Source of the DNA: Saccharomycopsis fibuligera x Saccharomycopsis cf. fibuligera
Taxonomy: Eukaryota > Ascomycota > Saccharomycetes > Ascoideales > Saccharomycopsidaceae
DNA length: 64,000 nucleotides
Assembly (NCBI GenBank): GCA_001936135.1
Contig: CP012816.1
Span: 2,297,501 to 2,361,500, forward strand
Direction: 5' to 3'
This document shows positions 10,006 through 20,190 of the stretch, piece by piece (the stretch's first letter is position 1; each line of letters starts with the position of its first letter). The notes under the pieces were generated by a model that was given only the letters and a program-made list of their open reading frames with translations, had not been told where the DNA came from and made no database searches. The translations under genes and the position numbers were made by a program.

Positions 10006-11541
10006 ATGTCAAAAAGCGTTATTCGTTCCATCAAGAATGTGGCAAATGGCTACACTCATGCTCAAGTGTTAGTAAGAAATGCTACTGCGAATGACTCAGA
10101 TGGACCAACGATCAGTCAAATGGAAGAAATCACTCATCATACATACAATGTGATAGAATTCAAAGATATCATGGACATGATTGACAAGAGACTTAACGAC
10201 AAGGGTAAATACTGGAAACATGTTGCCAAATCTTTGACGTTGTTGGACTACTTGGTCAGATATGGTTCCGAGGATGTTGTCATGTGGTCCAAAACAAATT
10301 TGTATATTATTAAAACATTAAGAGAGTTCAGATACTTGGATGAGTCCGGTTATGACCAAGGTGGGGTTATAAGAGCGAAAGCTAAGGAATTGACTAGTTT
10401 ACTTAGAGATGATGAAAGATTGCAAATGGAAAGAAGAGCAAGGGGCACCGATAGAAGAAAAGAAAGAAGAAGACCAAACCCAAGGCCAATTGATACAGAT
10501 AATGAATATGATGACGAATTACAAAGAGCGCTTGAAGAAAGTAGAAATCAAGCTGCTTTGGAAGAACAAAGAAGAAAAGCAATGTCTGGTGAAGATGACG
10601 ATGCGTTGCAAAAAGCGTTGCAATTGTCCAAGGAAGAAGAAGAATTGAAGAGAATTAGAGAACAAGAGCAACAAAACTTGTTAGATTTGGATGATGAACC
10701 ACAAGCACAAACTTCCACAAATTATCAAATTGGTTACATACCACAGACTCAATATGTTCAGTTTGACGTTTTTGGTAATCCGATGAATTATGGTCAACAA
10801 AACCCAATGGCGACTGGATTTTTGCAGAATGCTTATGGCCAATTCGATCAAAATACGTACTTGCAACAACAACAGCAATTGGCACAACAACAACAGTTAC
10901 AACAACAACAATTGGCGCAAGAGCAAGCTTATCAACAGCAACTTTTGCAACAACAACAACAACAACAACAACAACAGCAATTACAACCGCTCACTACTGG
11001 CAGCAACAATCCATTTGCCATGAATAATAAACCACAACAACCAGACAACAGTGAAGAATTAGAAAGACTCAGACAACAACAGCTTGCTGAACAACAAAGA
11101 CAGCAAGAATTGTTTGCACAACAGCAGGCACAATTGCAACAACAAGCTGCACTACAACAGCAACAACCACAAGCAGAGCAAGAGAAACCATTGACACAGA
11201 CACTAACTGGACAGCAAAGATTAAATGAGAAACATTCTCAATTGAACAACTTGTTGGCTGAGGGCACTGGTATTGATACGTTTGGCAATACTGGCGACAC
11301 TAGAATTCCAGCCCAGCATACTCAAACAAAAGAGTTTATCAATTCGCAGGGTACTGGCTTTAGAACACAGACCAATTCAAACCCGTTCTTTAGTTCACAG
11401 TACACGGGGGTGCCAAGCGCAGTCAATATGACCTCTACGCCTACTGGGTATGGATTTGGTAATGGTGCTCACACCCAAGCTCACCAGCACAACGGCAATT
11501 CAAACGGGAATGCAAACACCGGAAGCTTGATTGATCTTTAG
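10006..11541 (+). CDS. ENT2: Epsin, ENTH-domain endocytic adaptor (ENT1/ENT2 type)
   Basis: 511 residues. The ENTH domain spans about 1-140 (MSKSVIRSIKNVANGYTHAQ, then WKHVAKSLTLLDYLVRYGSE), the PI(4,5)P2-binding fold of epsins. Two ubiquitin-interacting motifs follow (DDELQRALEESR near 169-180 and DDDALQKALQLSKEE near 197-211). Then come a clathrin-box-like LLDLD (225-229), a long Gln-rich region of CAA/CAG repeats, EH-domain-binding NPF motifs (NNPF, SNPF), and a C-terminal clathrin box LIDL as the last residues. The domain order is that of Ent1/Ent2, which link ubiquitinated cargo, clathrin and actin at endocytic sites. The paralogues cannot be told apart from sequence alone, so the symbol is provisional. 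Confidence 0.93.
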   Translation: MSKSVIRSIKNVANGYTHAQVLVRNATANDSDGPTISQMEEITHHTYNVIEFKDIMDMIDKRLNDKGKYWKHVAKSLTLLDYLVRYGSEDVVMWSKTNLYIIKTLREFRYLDESGYDQGGVIRAKAKELTSLLRDDERLQMERRARGTDRRKERRRPNPRPIDTDNEYDDELQRALEESRNQAALEEQRRKAMSGEDDDALQKALQLSKEEEELKRIREQEQQNLLDLDDEPQAQTSTNYQIGYIPQTQYVQFDVFGNPMNYGQQNPMATGFLQNAYGQFDQNTYLQQQQQLAQQQQLQQQQLAQEQAYQQQLLQQQQQQQQQQQLQPLTTGSNNPFAMNNKPQQPDNSEELERLRQQQLAEQQRQQELFAQQQAQLQQQAALQQQQPQAEQEKPLTQTLTGQQRLNEKHSQLNNLLAEGTGIDTFGNTGDTRIPAQHTQTKEFINSQGTGFRTQTNSNPFFSSQYTGVPSAVNMTSTPTGYGFGNGAHTQAHQHNGNSNGNANTGSLIDL

Positions 11542-12417
11542 ATGAACGTAGTTTGCTTCTAAACTATAGCTTGCTTTTGGTTTCATGTTTATGTTTTTTG
11601 TCTTTCAGGTTTAACTGCTTACTAAATTTTCCTTGATTTTTGTTAGTTGTCTTTGGATTTTTGCGTGTTTTTTTAAAAACTCTTTTTATGATACCAGTTT
11701 TTTAATTTTTGTTTCTGTTTTCTTTGTTTCTCATTCTCATTACTATATTTTTTTCTTCTTTTTTTGTTGTTTTATTTCTATCTCTGATAACCTTCAAAAA
11801 TTGTTTTAGTGATAATCTGTAAATAAATAGCAGTCAAGATACTGGCAGCTGTAGATGCTCCTTTGGTACCTTGAAGGAGGTATATACAACAATAAGTCAC
11901 ATGATATATCATATGACATTTATTTGACTAAGAAATATCACATGATCTTCAGATTTAGTAATCCTATTACTATATAAAACCGGGTAACGATCCCTAGGTA
12001 ACGATGCTCAGGTGACCTTGAAGAAAAATGGATTTTGCCTGTCTAATTAATGTTTTGTAAGCGAGTTTCTCAGTGAGTGTCCCAGCGACTTTCTTCATTC
12101 ATTCACTCGGTTGAGTTAAGCTCAGTTTACTGGCGCTAGCACTGGCTTTAGACAACTTTATCGTTTTATTTTAATTCGATTCTAACTTACTCTGCTCAAC
12201 TCTGCTGAACTGTCTCAACAATCTCCTATTCGTCTTTTTGTCCTCTGCTCCTCCCCAGTGCTAATCTCCAAGACACACACGCCCTCTCTCTCCTGTCTTC
12301 AGAGATTCTTTTTTTCTTTACATCCTCTTTTTCTTTTTTTTTTATCTTCCTCTTCTCTCGGCATTCCTGTGTTGTGTCCATAATCTCTTTTGTTTGCCTT
12401 CTCTTTTGCCGCAGGTA
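11542..12417. promoter_or_regulatory. PBS2 promoter and long 5' leader
   Basis: Two Cbf1-like octamers (GTCACATG at 11896-11903, ATCACATG at 11937-11944), a TATATAAA box near 11971-11978, and a 9-bp direct repeat GGTAACGAT (11983-11991, 11997-12005). A pyrimidine-rich stretch of about 300 nt leads to the PBS2 ATG. If transcription starts just after the TATA box, the leader exceeds 350 nt and includes short upstream ORFs at 12004-12015 and 12028-12060. Confidence 0.55.
12028..12060 (+). other. Candidate upstream ORF in the PBS2 leader
   Basis: ATG followed by nine codons and TAA (peptide MDFACLINVL). A still shorter one (ATG CTC AGG TGA) sits at 12004-12015. Either matters only if the transcript begins upstream of them. 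Confidence 0.35.
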
Positions 12418-14733
12418 ATGCCTACCTCAAATATGAACAATATCAATATCGACAACACCGCCATTCCTCCTCCTCCCCATCCCAATCCTTCGGGCTTTCC
12501 GCAGCACTTGACCCACCCTTCGGATAACCAGAACAACAATAACCACAGCAACAATACTACTACTACTACTACTACTACTGCTAATAATAATAGTACTAAT
12601 GATAGTAACAACAACAGCATCACCGCCGGCTTACAGAATCTTAAGATATCATCCAATGACAAAAAACCATTCCGCTCAGCAAAACTGGACCCCCAAATAC
12701 GACAACCGCTAGCAGATGACAAGATTCAACAACGCATTCTTGAGTTTAAAATGAAGCGTGATAACGAAGCCAGAGAGAGCCCCACTTCGCCTCCCTTATC
12801 TCATTCGAATCTCCATCTTGACAATAATAATAACAATAACAACAACAATGTCAATATCAATAATGATTGCCATAGTAACAGTAATAACAATATTGATAAT
12901 AGCCGGAGCCCTAGCTTTGCGGCAGATCATCCAGGTTCCCCTAATGGTATGCCTTTCCCAAATAGTATTCCTGCCACCGGAAGCATCCCATCCCAATTTA
13001 GCCACATATATCAATCACAGCAGCATCAGCAGCACCAGCAGCATTCCCAGCAAATACATCAAAATACTTATTCCCATTCCCGTTCATTGCCAAATACCTC
13101 CAATGTCTCAAGAACACCAATAGTAACATCACCAACAATACCCGGTGTCACTGGTCCTCCATTAGGCCCAGGTCCTTCTGGTTCTCGTTCCATTAGTGCC
13201 ATTAATTCTAACAATGGCTCAAATAGTGGTTCCGATTTAAGACCTTCGTACCCTGGTAGCAAAACTTTACCACCAATAAATTACTACCCTTCTAAACCAA
13301 TACGTCCAATAGCTCCAACAACTCAACAACAAAGGGTTCCTTCGTCAAGGGTGCCGCACCAGTTCCAGCCATCAAACGCTTTACTCAATCCTAGTGGCAG
13401 TGTTGGCGGTGGTGGTTTTAATAGTGCCCATGGTTTACCTTCAAAAAGGCCTAATTTTCCTCAATCTTTTTCACTGCCACCAAGCACATCCGCAGCAAAA
13501 GCCATGCCCGGCAAAAATAAAAAATTCAATCCAAAACTTGAGTTTGTCAATGGTGGAGGTAATCCATTCCTGGCTCCCCCAATAAATGACTTGCTGGTTA
13601 ATGGAAGCCCAGTCTTGGATACTGATACAAGTAATGGATTTAGTGGCTTTAACAGTGTTAAAGATTACATTGATATAAAGAATGGGTCATTGATGTTTGA
13701 AGGTAAAGCATCAGTTCATTCAAATGGGGTGGATTTTTCATCAGGAACATCATTCAAAATTTCAACAAACGATTTGAAAGTTATCGAGCAACTTGGATCT
13801 GGAAACTACGGTACGGTATCAAAAGCATTGCATAAACCTACTGGGGTGACATTAGCAATGAAGGAAGTTAGACTTGCGCTCGAAGAAAGTAAATTCAGAC
13901 AAATTTTAATGGAACTTGATGTTCTACATAAGTGTGATTCTCCATTTATTGTTGATTTTTTTGGCGCTTTTTTCGTTGAAGGTGCAGTTTACATGTGTAT
14001 TGAATACATGGATGGCGGCTCTCTTGATCAAATTTACGGTGATGGGTTAGATGAACGCATGCTTGCATATATCGCCGAATGTGTGGTTAGAGGATTAAAA
14101 GAATTAAAAGATAGCCATAACATTATCCATAGAGACGTTAAACCAACAAATATTTTGGTAAATAGTGCCGGTAAAGTGAAATTATGTGACTTTGGCGTTT
14201 CAGGCAACTTAGTTGCATCTCAAGCAAAAACCAACATTGGATGCCAATCATACATGCCACCAGAACGAATTAGTTCAAAAGCTCATGAATCTACATATAA
14301 TGTCAAATCTGACGTTTGGTCCTTGGGTATTTCATTAGTCGAAGTGGCTATTGGAAAGTTCCCGTACAAGTCCGATTCAGGAATTTTTGCTCAATTAAGC
14401 ACCATCGTCAGCGGTGATCCACCAAATTTTCCTGATAACTTCTCACCGCAGGCCAGACTGTTTATTAAAAAATGTCTAAATAAGAATCCTGTTCAACGGC
14501 CAACATATTCTGAGTTGTTGGAGCATCCATGGCTCGTTGAAAATAGAAAACATATGAAGGAGATGAAGTTGGAGTTCGCCGACTTTGTTAAAAAGAAGAT
14601 CAAGGAGAACAGTTTGATCAAAGATCAAGAGTTGGCGAAACAGTATCAGAAATTGAACGAGTCGATCGAGAAGGATAGCAAGATGAAGTTGCAGAGACAA
14701 AAGTCGTTGAAGAAGAATGCGCTTTTGAGTTAG
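12418..14733 (+). CDS. PBS2: PBS2, MAP kinase kinase of the HOG osmostress pathway
   Basis: 771 residues from the ATG at 12418; the open frame extends 8 codons further upstream only to a TTG. The N-terminal 450 residues are disordered (poly-Thr, poly-Asn, Pro/Ser-rich), the region that in Pbs2 docks Sho1 and Ste11. The kinase domain (about 452-720) has Gly loop GSGNYGTV (about 460), HRDVKPTN (Asp573) and DFGVSGNLVASQAKTNIGCQ. This is specific to Pbs2, with the two activation sites Ser601 and Thr605 in the S-x-x-x-T spacing. It phosphorylates Hog1 in response to osmotic and oxidative stress. Oddity: the usual APE motif at the end of the activation segment reads PPE (residues 614-616). The C-terminus is a basic/acidic coiled-coil-like helix. 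Leader: see the promoter entry. Confidence 0.95.
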   Translation: MPTSNMNNINIDNTAIPPPPHPNPSGFPQHLTHPSDNQNNNNHSNNTTTTTTTTANNNSTNDSNNNSITAGLQNLKISSNDKKPFRSAKLDPQIRQPLADDKIQQRILEFKMKRDNEARESPTSPPLSHSNLHLDNNNNNNNNNVNINNDCHSNSNNNIDNSRSPSFAADHPGSPNGMPFPNSIPATGSIPSQFSHIYQSQQHQQHQQHSQQIHQNTYSHSRSLPNTSNVSRTPIVTSPTIPGVTGPPLGPGPSGSRSISAINSNNGSNSGSDLRPSYPGSKTLPPINYYPSKPIRPIAPTTQQQRVPSSRVPHQFQPSNALLNPSGSVGGGGFNSAHGLPSKRPNFPQSFSLPPSTSAAKAMPGKNKKFNPKLEFVNGGGNPFLAPPINDLLVNGSPVLDTDTSNGFSGFNSVKDYIDIKNGSLMFEGKASVHSNGVDFSSGTSFKISTNDLKVIEQLGSGNYGTVSKALHKPTGVTLAMKEVRLALEESKFRQILMELDVLHKCDSPFIVDFFGAFFVEGAVYMCIEYMDGGSLDQIYGDGLDERMLAYIAECVVRGLKELKDSHNIIHRDVKPTNILVNSAGKVKLCDFGVSGNLVASQAKTNIGCQSYMPPERISSKAHESTYNVKSDVWSLGISLVEVAIGKFPYKSDSGIFAQLSTIVSGDPPNFPDNFSPQARLFIKKCLNKNPVQRPTYSELLEHPWLVENRKHMKEMKLEFADFVKKKIKENSLIKDQELAKQYQKLNESIEKDSKMKLQRQKSLKKNALLS

Positions 14734-15475
14734 GTTATGTTTAGTTAGATAGACGGTTGGAACGTACGCACGTACAAATGTATGCATTCATGCGTGAATG
14801 AATGAATAGATAATGAATTAGTTTATTTGAAAATCATTTACAGTGTAAATTTCCATATCAATGTGATGTGTAATGCGATGAATGCTCTAGTATTTGTAGT
14901 TGTAATTTACAGGAAAGATATCTGCGATAATGGGATATTGTCAAATAAAGAACCACTTAAACACTATACTTAGACCACGTTATCGTAAATGATTACCTAA
15001 TTATCTGATTATTTAGTTATTCATAGTGTTGGGAATACATTATATATATCGAAGATAATTTTTTTGAGCTTAAATTATCATAATGGATGAAATTGTAAGA
15101 TTATATTGTGTATGTATAACAAAAGGATGCAATTGATAAAATATAAAAAAACTAAAAATCAAAAGAAAAGTTAGGAAAATCAGGAAAACAAAAAAAAAAA
15201 AACAAAAAAACAAAAAAACTATATTTCTCTAATCCACAAATTAGAGGGAGAAAAAAGACAAAAAAAAAAAAAAAGAAAAACAAAAACAAAAAACAGAAAA
15301 AAAAACAAAAGACTTTATAGAAATGTAAAAAGTTTTCATAATATATACCTATTAGTTAACTAATCAATCAATTAAATAAGTACTATCCACTGTAAATGTT
15401 TTGTAATGTAATGTCATCAAATCACACCATATAGTGTAAACATCAACATTGAGAACAGAATTTAAGTGCAAAACA
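14734..15475. other. Intergenic between convergent PBS2 and the LAM gene
   Basis: AT-rich 3' flanks. A small hairpin CATTCA-tgcg-TGAATG lies at 14785-14800, 50 nt after the PBS2 stop. A-rich stretches at 15190-15310 read as T-rich on the strand of the LAM gene. No gene seen. Confidence 0.5.
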
Positions 15476-18400
15476 TTAAAGAAGTTCGTTAATTATGCCC
15501 ATCAAATCATTATTTTTATAATATGCTCTATTTTTGTGCTCATCATACTCATCATTCGCACCATTAAGGTCGTATGCTCTGTTTCCGGCTTTGAGATATA
15601 AGTCTTTAGCATTCAATTTGCTGAAATCGTCAACCTCAGCGTCATTATAGCTATAATCAGCATGATTATAGTTGTCACCATTACTACAAATATTGCCAGT
15701 GACTTCCTTGCGCAACAAATAGCTAGTCAATTTCCTTTTAAAATTTTCCATTATTTTTGCCTTTTTAACCTCAATAGTGGCACCATTGCCATTGTCATTA
15801 GCATCAGCATTAGCATTGGAATTATTATTACTATCATTATTATTATTATTATTATTATTATGATCCAGTGCCGATTGTAATGATTGTTGAGAAACTAACA
15901 AAATTTCAAAAAGATTATCCAACTCATGTTTCAAAATTTCCAAATTTGGATTGCTGTTGTGCTGTGTTTGTTTCAAATAATCTTCATTATGTGTTTTGTG
16001 GGCTTGGTTATTGTTAGTGGAATCAAAGCTGCCTGTTGCTGCTGTTGTTGTTGTTTTTGATGATGATGATGATAATGATGATGAACCACTTTTCATCAAA
16101 TTTGGAGTACGCGTCTTGAACCAATTCCATAAATTCTTTTCAACATCACTTTTTAAACTTGCTTTGTTATTAGCTTTGTCATAGGCAGCAGATATAGGGG
16201 ATGAGGCAAAATCACTAAAAAATGATCTTCGAACACCACCATTTTCCAAAAATTCTAGCTGTCTCAACTGCAATGCATTATTTTCCTTAAGTAAAGAAAA
16301 CGTTTTCATTTGAAAATACATCATGAGTCCAATTAACAGGAAAATCAAAACTAAGACCCAGTTATGGTATATAATGTCCCACAAAGTCTTTTCAATTTCT
16401 TCAATTTCTTCATTAACTGATCCAATTTCAAACATTGATGCTGATCTGTCTCTTAAATTTGCATTCTGTGCTGTTACTGTTGTTGCTGATGTCCCGTTAG
16501 CAGCATTAGCAAATCCTGTGAGGTTTTGCTGGAAAACTGCTGGAGATCCAAGCCCTGACGCTTTCTTCTTTTTAATACTTCTTTTGCCACCTTTGTTTAT
16601 GATATCCTCTACCCCAGTACCATCTAAATCTGCGTATTCGTTTGTAGCATAGCTGGCAATTTCAGCCTGCATTAATTTAATAAGTCCTTCGGCAGCTTCC
16701 ACTTGACCACTATTGGTAGATTTCTCAATGATTCCTTTGATCCAACTTCGACCGGTCCAATTTATCCAATAACTTATTTTAAGCTTGGTTTTGTTGTTAG
16801 GACCCCAAGAGAGAAGATATCTCGTTTGTACCGTAAATGCGTTTCCACTTGGAACATTAGGAGTAAAAGACTTGAGGACAATATTGACTCCCTTGTCGAA
16901 ATCAATGGTATCTATAGTTTCCATAATTTTCACAGTCGTTGATTTGGGTCCCACAGAATAATTGAGCCCTTTAGTATACTGATAAAATCTTTGCTTTTTA
17001 CCAGATTCTAAATGGTCTGCCAATATTTTTTCATCCCCTAAATCGCTTTCACCAAGGATTTTAAATTTGGGAACTTCTGATATTTCTGACCCATTAAGTG
17101 AAGTGATATATTTTTGCTGGAATAATAAACCTTTTCCAAAAAGCATATTGAATACTTGTATCAATGACCCGTCAATTATTTGTTCTTGAACTAGAACTGT
17201 CTCTTTATTAGCTTCAGGATCAAAGACAAAATCTGTTTCTGCATGACTTGTTGGCAAACTGATTGATGTTCTTTTTTTGGGGGTCTTCATAATTCCATTT
17301 TGATCGCCATTTTCAGTAAATACATCTTTTGTAACTGTGCTATCGTTCAATTTACCATCTTCGTTTTCAGTAACAATAGAAAAATTATCAGCTTCTGCAT
17401 CAGATTTGTTATATGCACCATCATCATCATCCTCGTCGTCGTCATCGTAATCATCGTCATCATCATCATCATCACCATCACCCTCATCAGTATTATCATT
17501 TTCGTCCTCGTCAATTGAAAATACCTGTTCATCAAATGACATTTCTGACTGCTGCTCAGATGGTGTATTGTTTCCCGTGGCATTATTACCTCCACTACTT
17601 TCTTTCCCACCATCATTAGAATGTAGTATATCGCTTTGACTGTTCTCGCTGGAAATTTTGGGAGCCAAAGATTTTAAAAAAAGATCATTATTTCTAGAAA
17701 TACCAAAATTTTTACGATAATCAAGGTAAGGTTCATTAGCAAATACATTTGTCCCAAAAGTTTTGGAGTTTTTGTCATCTTTGGTTGCTGGTCCTTCTTC
17801 AATGACGTCTCGATGATGTTGATCGTATTCTTTTGGATCAATTTTATTTTCACTAGCATCACCATTTCTTTGAATATAATTCAACCATATAGTGTTTAAA
17901 AATTCATAAGTGCTATCTCTGCTTAAAAAAGTAGCAAAATTGTGTTTTGCAGTTTTCGTAGTGATAGCAATTCCGTTAGGGAATAATCCCGCAGTGGAAG
18001 TTTTTTCAAAATTGTTTATTTCACCAAAAGAAACAATCAAATTGGTCACCCATCCTAAAATGTTGGAGTTGAAACAAATGCTATTATCAGAAATGTAGAT
18101 ACGACCTTGAAGTAAGATCTCTCTGGATAATGCACATGAAAAATCATCAATTAGTCTATCAGTAGGTAGTACAGATTTGAACAAAACATGGAAATCTTCG
18201 TTTCTTTGATCCGAAGCATAATGATATTTGGTATCATATACATGATCTTCCAGATAAAGCTTTTTGTTAAAAGTAGATTTTGCGCTTTCTGCTGAAGGAA
18301 CTAGATTAGTATTTTGTTGTTCATTGTTACCAGCGGCGTCATTGTAAATAGCATCATGACCTTCATTAATTGTTGTATCGGTGATAGGTTTATTGTCATT

Positions 18401-19629
18401 GTTGACAGATTCTGTATTGCTAGCTGACGATACCGTTCTTAAATGGCTTGCATCAGATGTAGATATTTTTCTGGAACTTTTACGATAAGATATGATTTTG
18501 GTAGAATCATTAGCTTGTTCTAGTGGCGAAGAATCACCATTGGCTGTGCTTTTGTTGATGTTGTTGTTGCTGATGATGTTGCTATTCAGACTTGTACGGT
18601 CTCTAACTTTTTTAGCATTCAATCCTGTTGGGCCATTAAAATTGATGTCGTCTCCAGAAGGTACTGATTCCCTGAAACCACCGTCAATGCTTGTCTTTGG
18701 GGTACGTAAAGAATTAGCAGCGGTATTCCACACTGAGCTGAAAAAACTTGAATTTCTGCCTGGGGACTGCTCCACAGAAGAGATCAAATCTGAAATGCTG
18801 AAGTCCGTTGTTGCATTGCTGTTGGCACTGCTCTGGTTGTTGATGGCTTCACTGCTTCCAGCTGTCTCGCTTAAAGACGGCGCTATGGAATTTTTGCTGT
18901 TTGATTTGGTGATGGTTCTGACTTTAGACAAGGCCTTGAAAGATTCTTTTCTATGCAATTCTTTCTCTTTAGCTTTATCTTTTTCTTCAATTTGCTTCAA
19001 GTTGTCATTGAGAGAAAGACTAGGCTGTTGCTTTATATGAGAATTAGATGATATTGATGATGATTGTGAAGGTTGTGATCCTTTAATAGCCTTTGATACT
19101 TCTCCTTCAGCAATGGTAGTTTCTGGGTTAGCGGGAGATGACTTCAAGAATGCATTATGGAGAGATAAATTGGATGTAGTTTGTACACTGCTCAAATTGT
19201 TACCACTACTGTTATGGCTGCTATTATTGACAGTACCATTTCCGCCAAAGATATTTTCACCACTGACAGCACTAGTGTAATTGTTTAGTGAGGATAAAGA
19301 TTCGGGGGTATCTTCTGTTAAGGTTGTGTCTGACTTTTTAATATTGGCTGGCTTTGCCTCTGTGACTTGCTCTGCATTCTCCGAAATTCTAAGCATTGTG
19401 TTAGCAGGTTATTCTAATACAACAGGCTGCTATTCATTTAAGTTAAGAAACACAGGTATACATACATCAACTTGTCTGAACTTTGCAGGGTACTAGTTCT
19501 TCTCAGAGACTCGATGGAGTTTCTGTCCAGCAACAGCTGTTTGCCCTGGTGGCTGCTGGTTATGAAGGCTAAGTCAGCCAAGTCCTCTTCTTCAGGAGGG
19601 CTGGTGTTGTTGTTACTGTTTGCATCCAT
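15476..19629 (-). CDS. LAM/Ysp2-family sterol-transfer protein: GRAM, VASt and one membrane segment (spliced)
   Basis: Exon 1 is 19466-19629 and exon 2 is 15476-19388 (1358 residues). Residues 1-54 from exon 1 include DLADLAFITS and SLRRTSTLQ. A GRAM (PH-like) domain lies at about 435-545 (DFHVLFKSVLP..., GRIYISDNSICFNSNILGW). An acidic Asp run follows at about 685-715. A VASt (StART-like) domain covers about 779-970 (QIIDGSLIQVFNMLFG..., NWTGRSWIKGIIEKSTNSGQ). One transmembrane helix is at about 1057-1078 (NWVLVLIFLLIGLMMYF), then a low-complexity lumenal tail. Family members sit at ER-plasma membrane contacts and move ergosterol from the plasma membrane to the ER. Unlike S. cerevisiae Lam2/Lam4, only one VASt is seen, so no symbol is assigned. 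Starting at the ATG in exon 2 (19396) would lose the N-terminus. Confidence 0.85.
19389..19465 (-). other. Intron of the LAM-family gene
   Basis: 77 nt on the minus strand: donor GTATGT (19465-19460), branch TGCTAAC (19406-19400), acceptor TAG ending at 19389. Both exon phases match (two bases plus one), joining SDKL to IISENAEQ. All three signals are canonical and well spaced. Confidence 0.85.
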
Positions 19630-20190
19630 GGTTGCTGCTGGGATAAGCCGCGTAGCAAATGGGCTAATAGAGGCGTAGTGTACAGCGTGTAGAGTATGAC
19701 GAGGTGTGTGCTGTACCAAAGAGTGTTTGTGACTGTGACTGATGGCAAACGTTCTGCTTTAAGCAAGCAGTGCTTCATATCGGAGATGAGCGCCTGGAAG
19801 GGTGGTGTACAGTCTCCGCGTTTAAAAAATCTCGTTTTTCCTACGCGCGCCTGGACAGCCATCAAATTTCACACACCATTAGTTGCCTTTACTCATATGA
19901 GAGTACACCTTTTAGGAACATTAGTGCCCTATTCTTACTCAGCAACAGAAAGGAATATGGACTTGTATATATATCAATGGCGACGTGGACAGTGGTACGT
20001 CTGCAGTCATACCAAAGTAGATAGACCAATTACAAAGGAGGATGTAGGAAGTGACAACGAGTAGCAAAGACTGGAACAGAAGAGGAGGGAAAAAGCAAAG
20101 ATATGGGAAAGGGAAATAGAGTGGTGCAAAAGATAAAAAGTAAAGGAAATAGAACAAATAAAACAAACAAAAATAACAAAAACCGAACTA
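19630..20190. other. Intergenic, LAM-gene promoter and PRS1 3' flank
   Basis: Both neighbours are on the minus strand. A plus-strand ATG frame of 122 codons (19696-20064) crosses most of it but shows no domain or low-complexity pattern that would support it. An A/G-rich stretch precedes the PRS1 stop. Confidence 0.45.

Noticed and set aside
19696-20064. 122-codon ATG frame in the LAM-PRS1 spacer
   Set aside because: No family resemblance, no biased codon use, and it crosses the promoter needed by the LAM gene.
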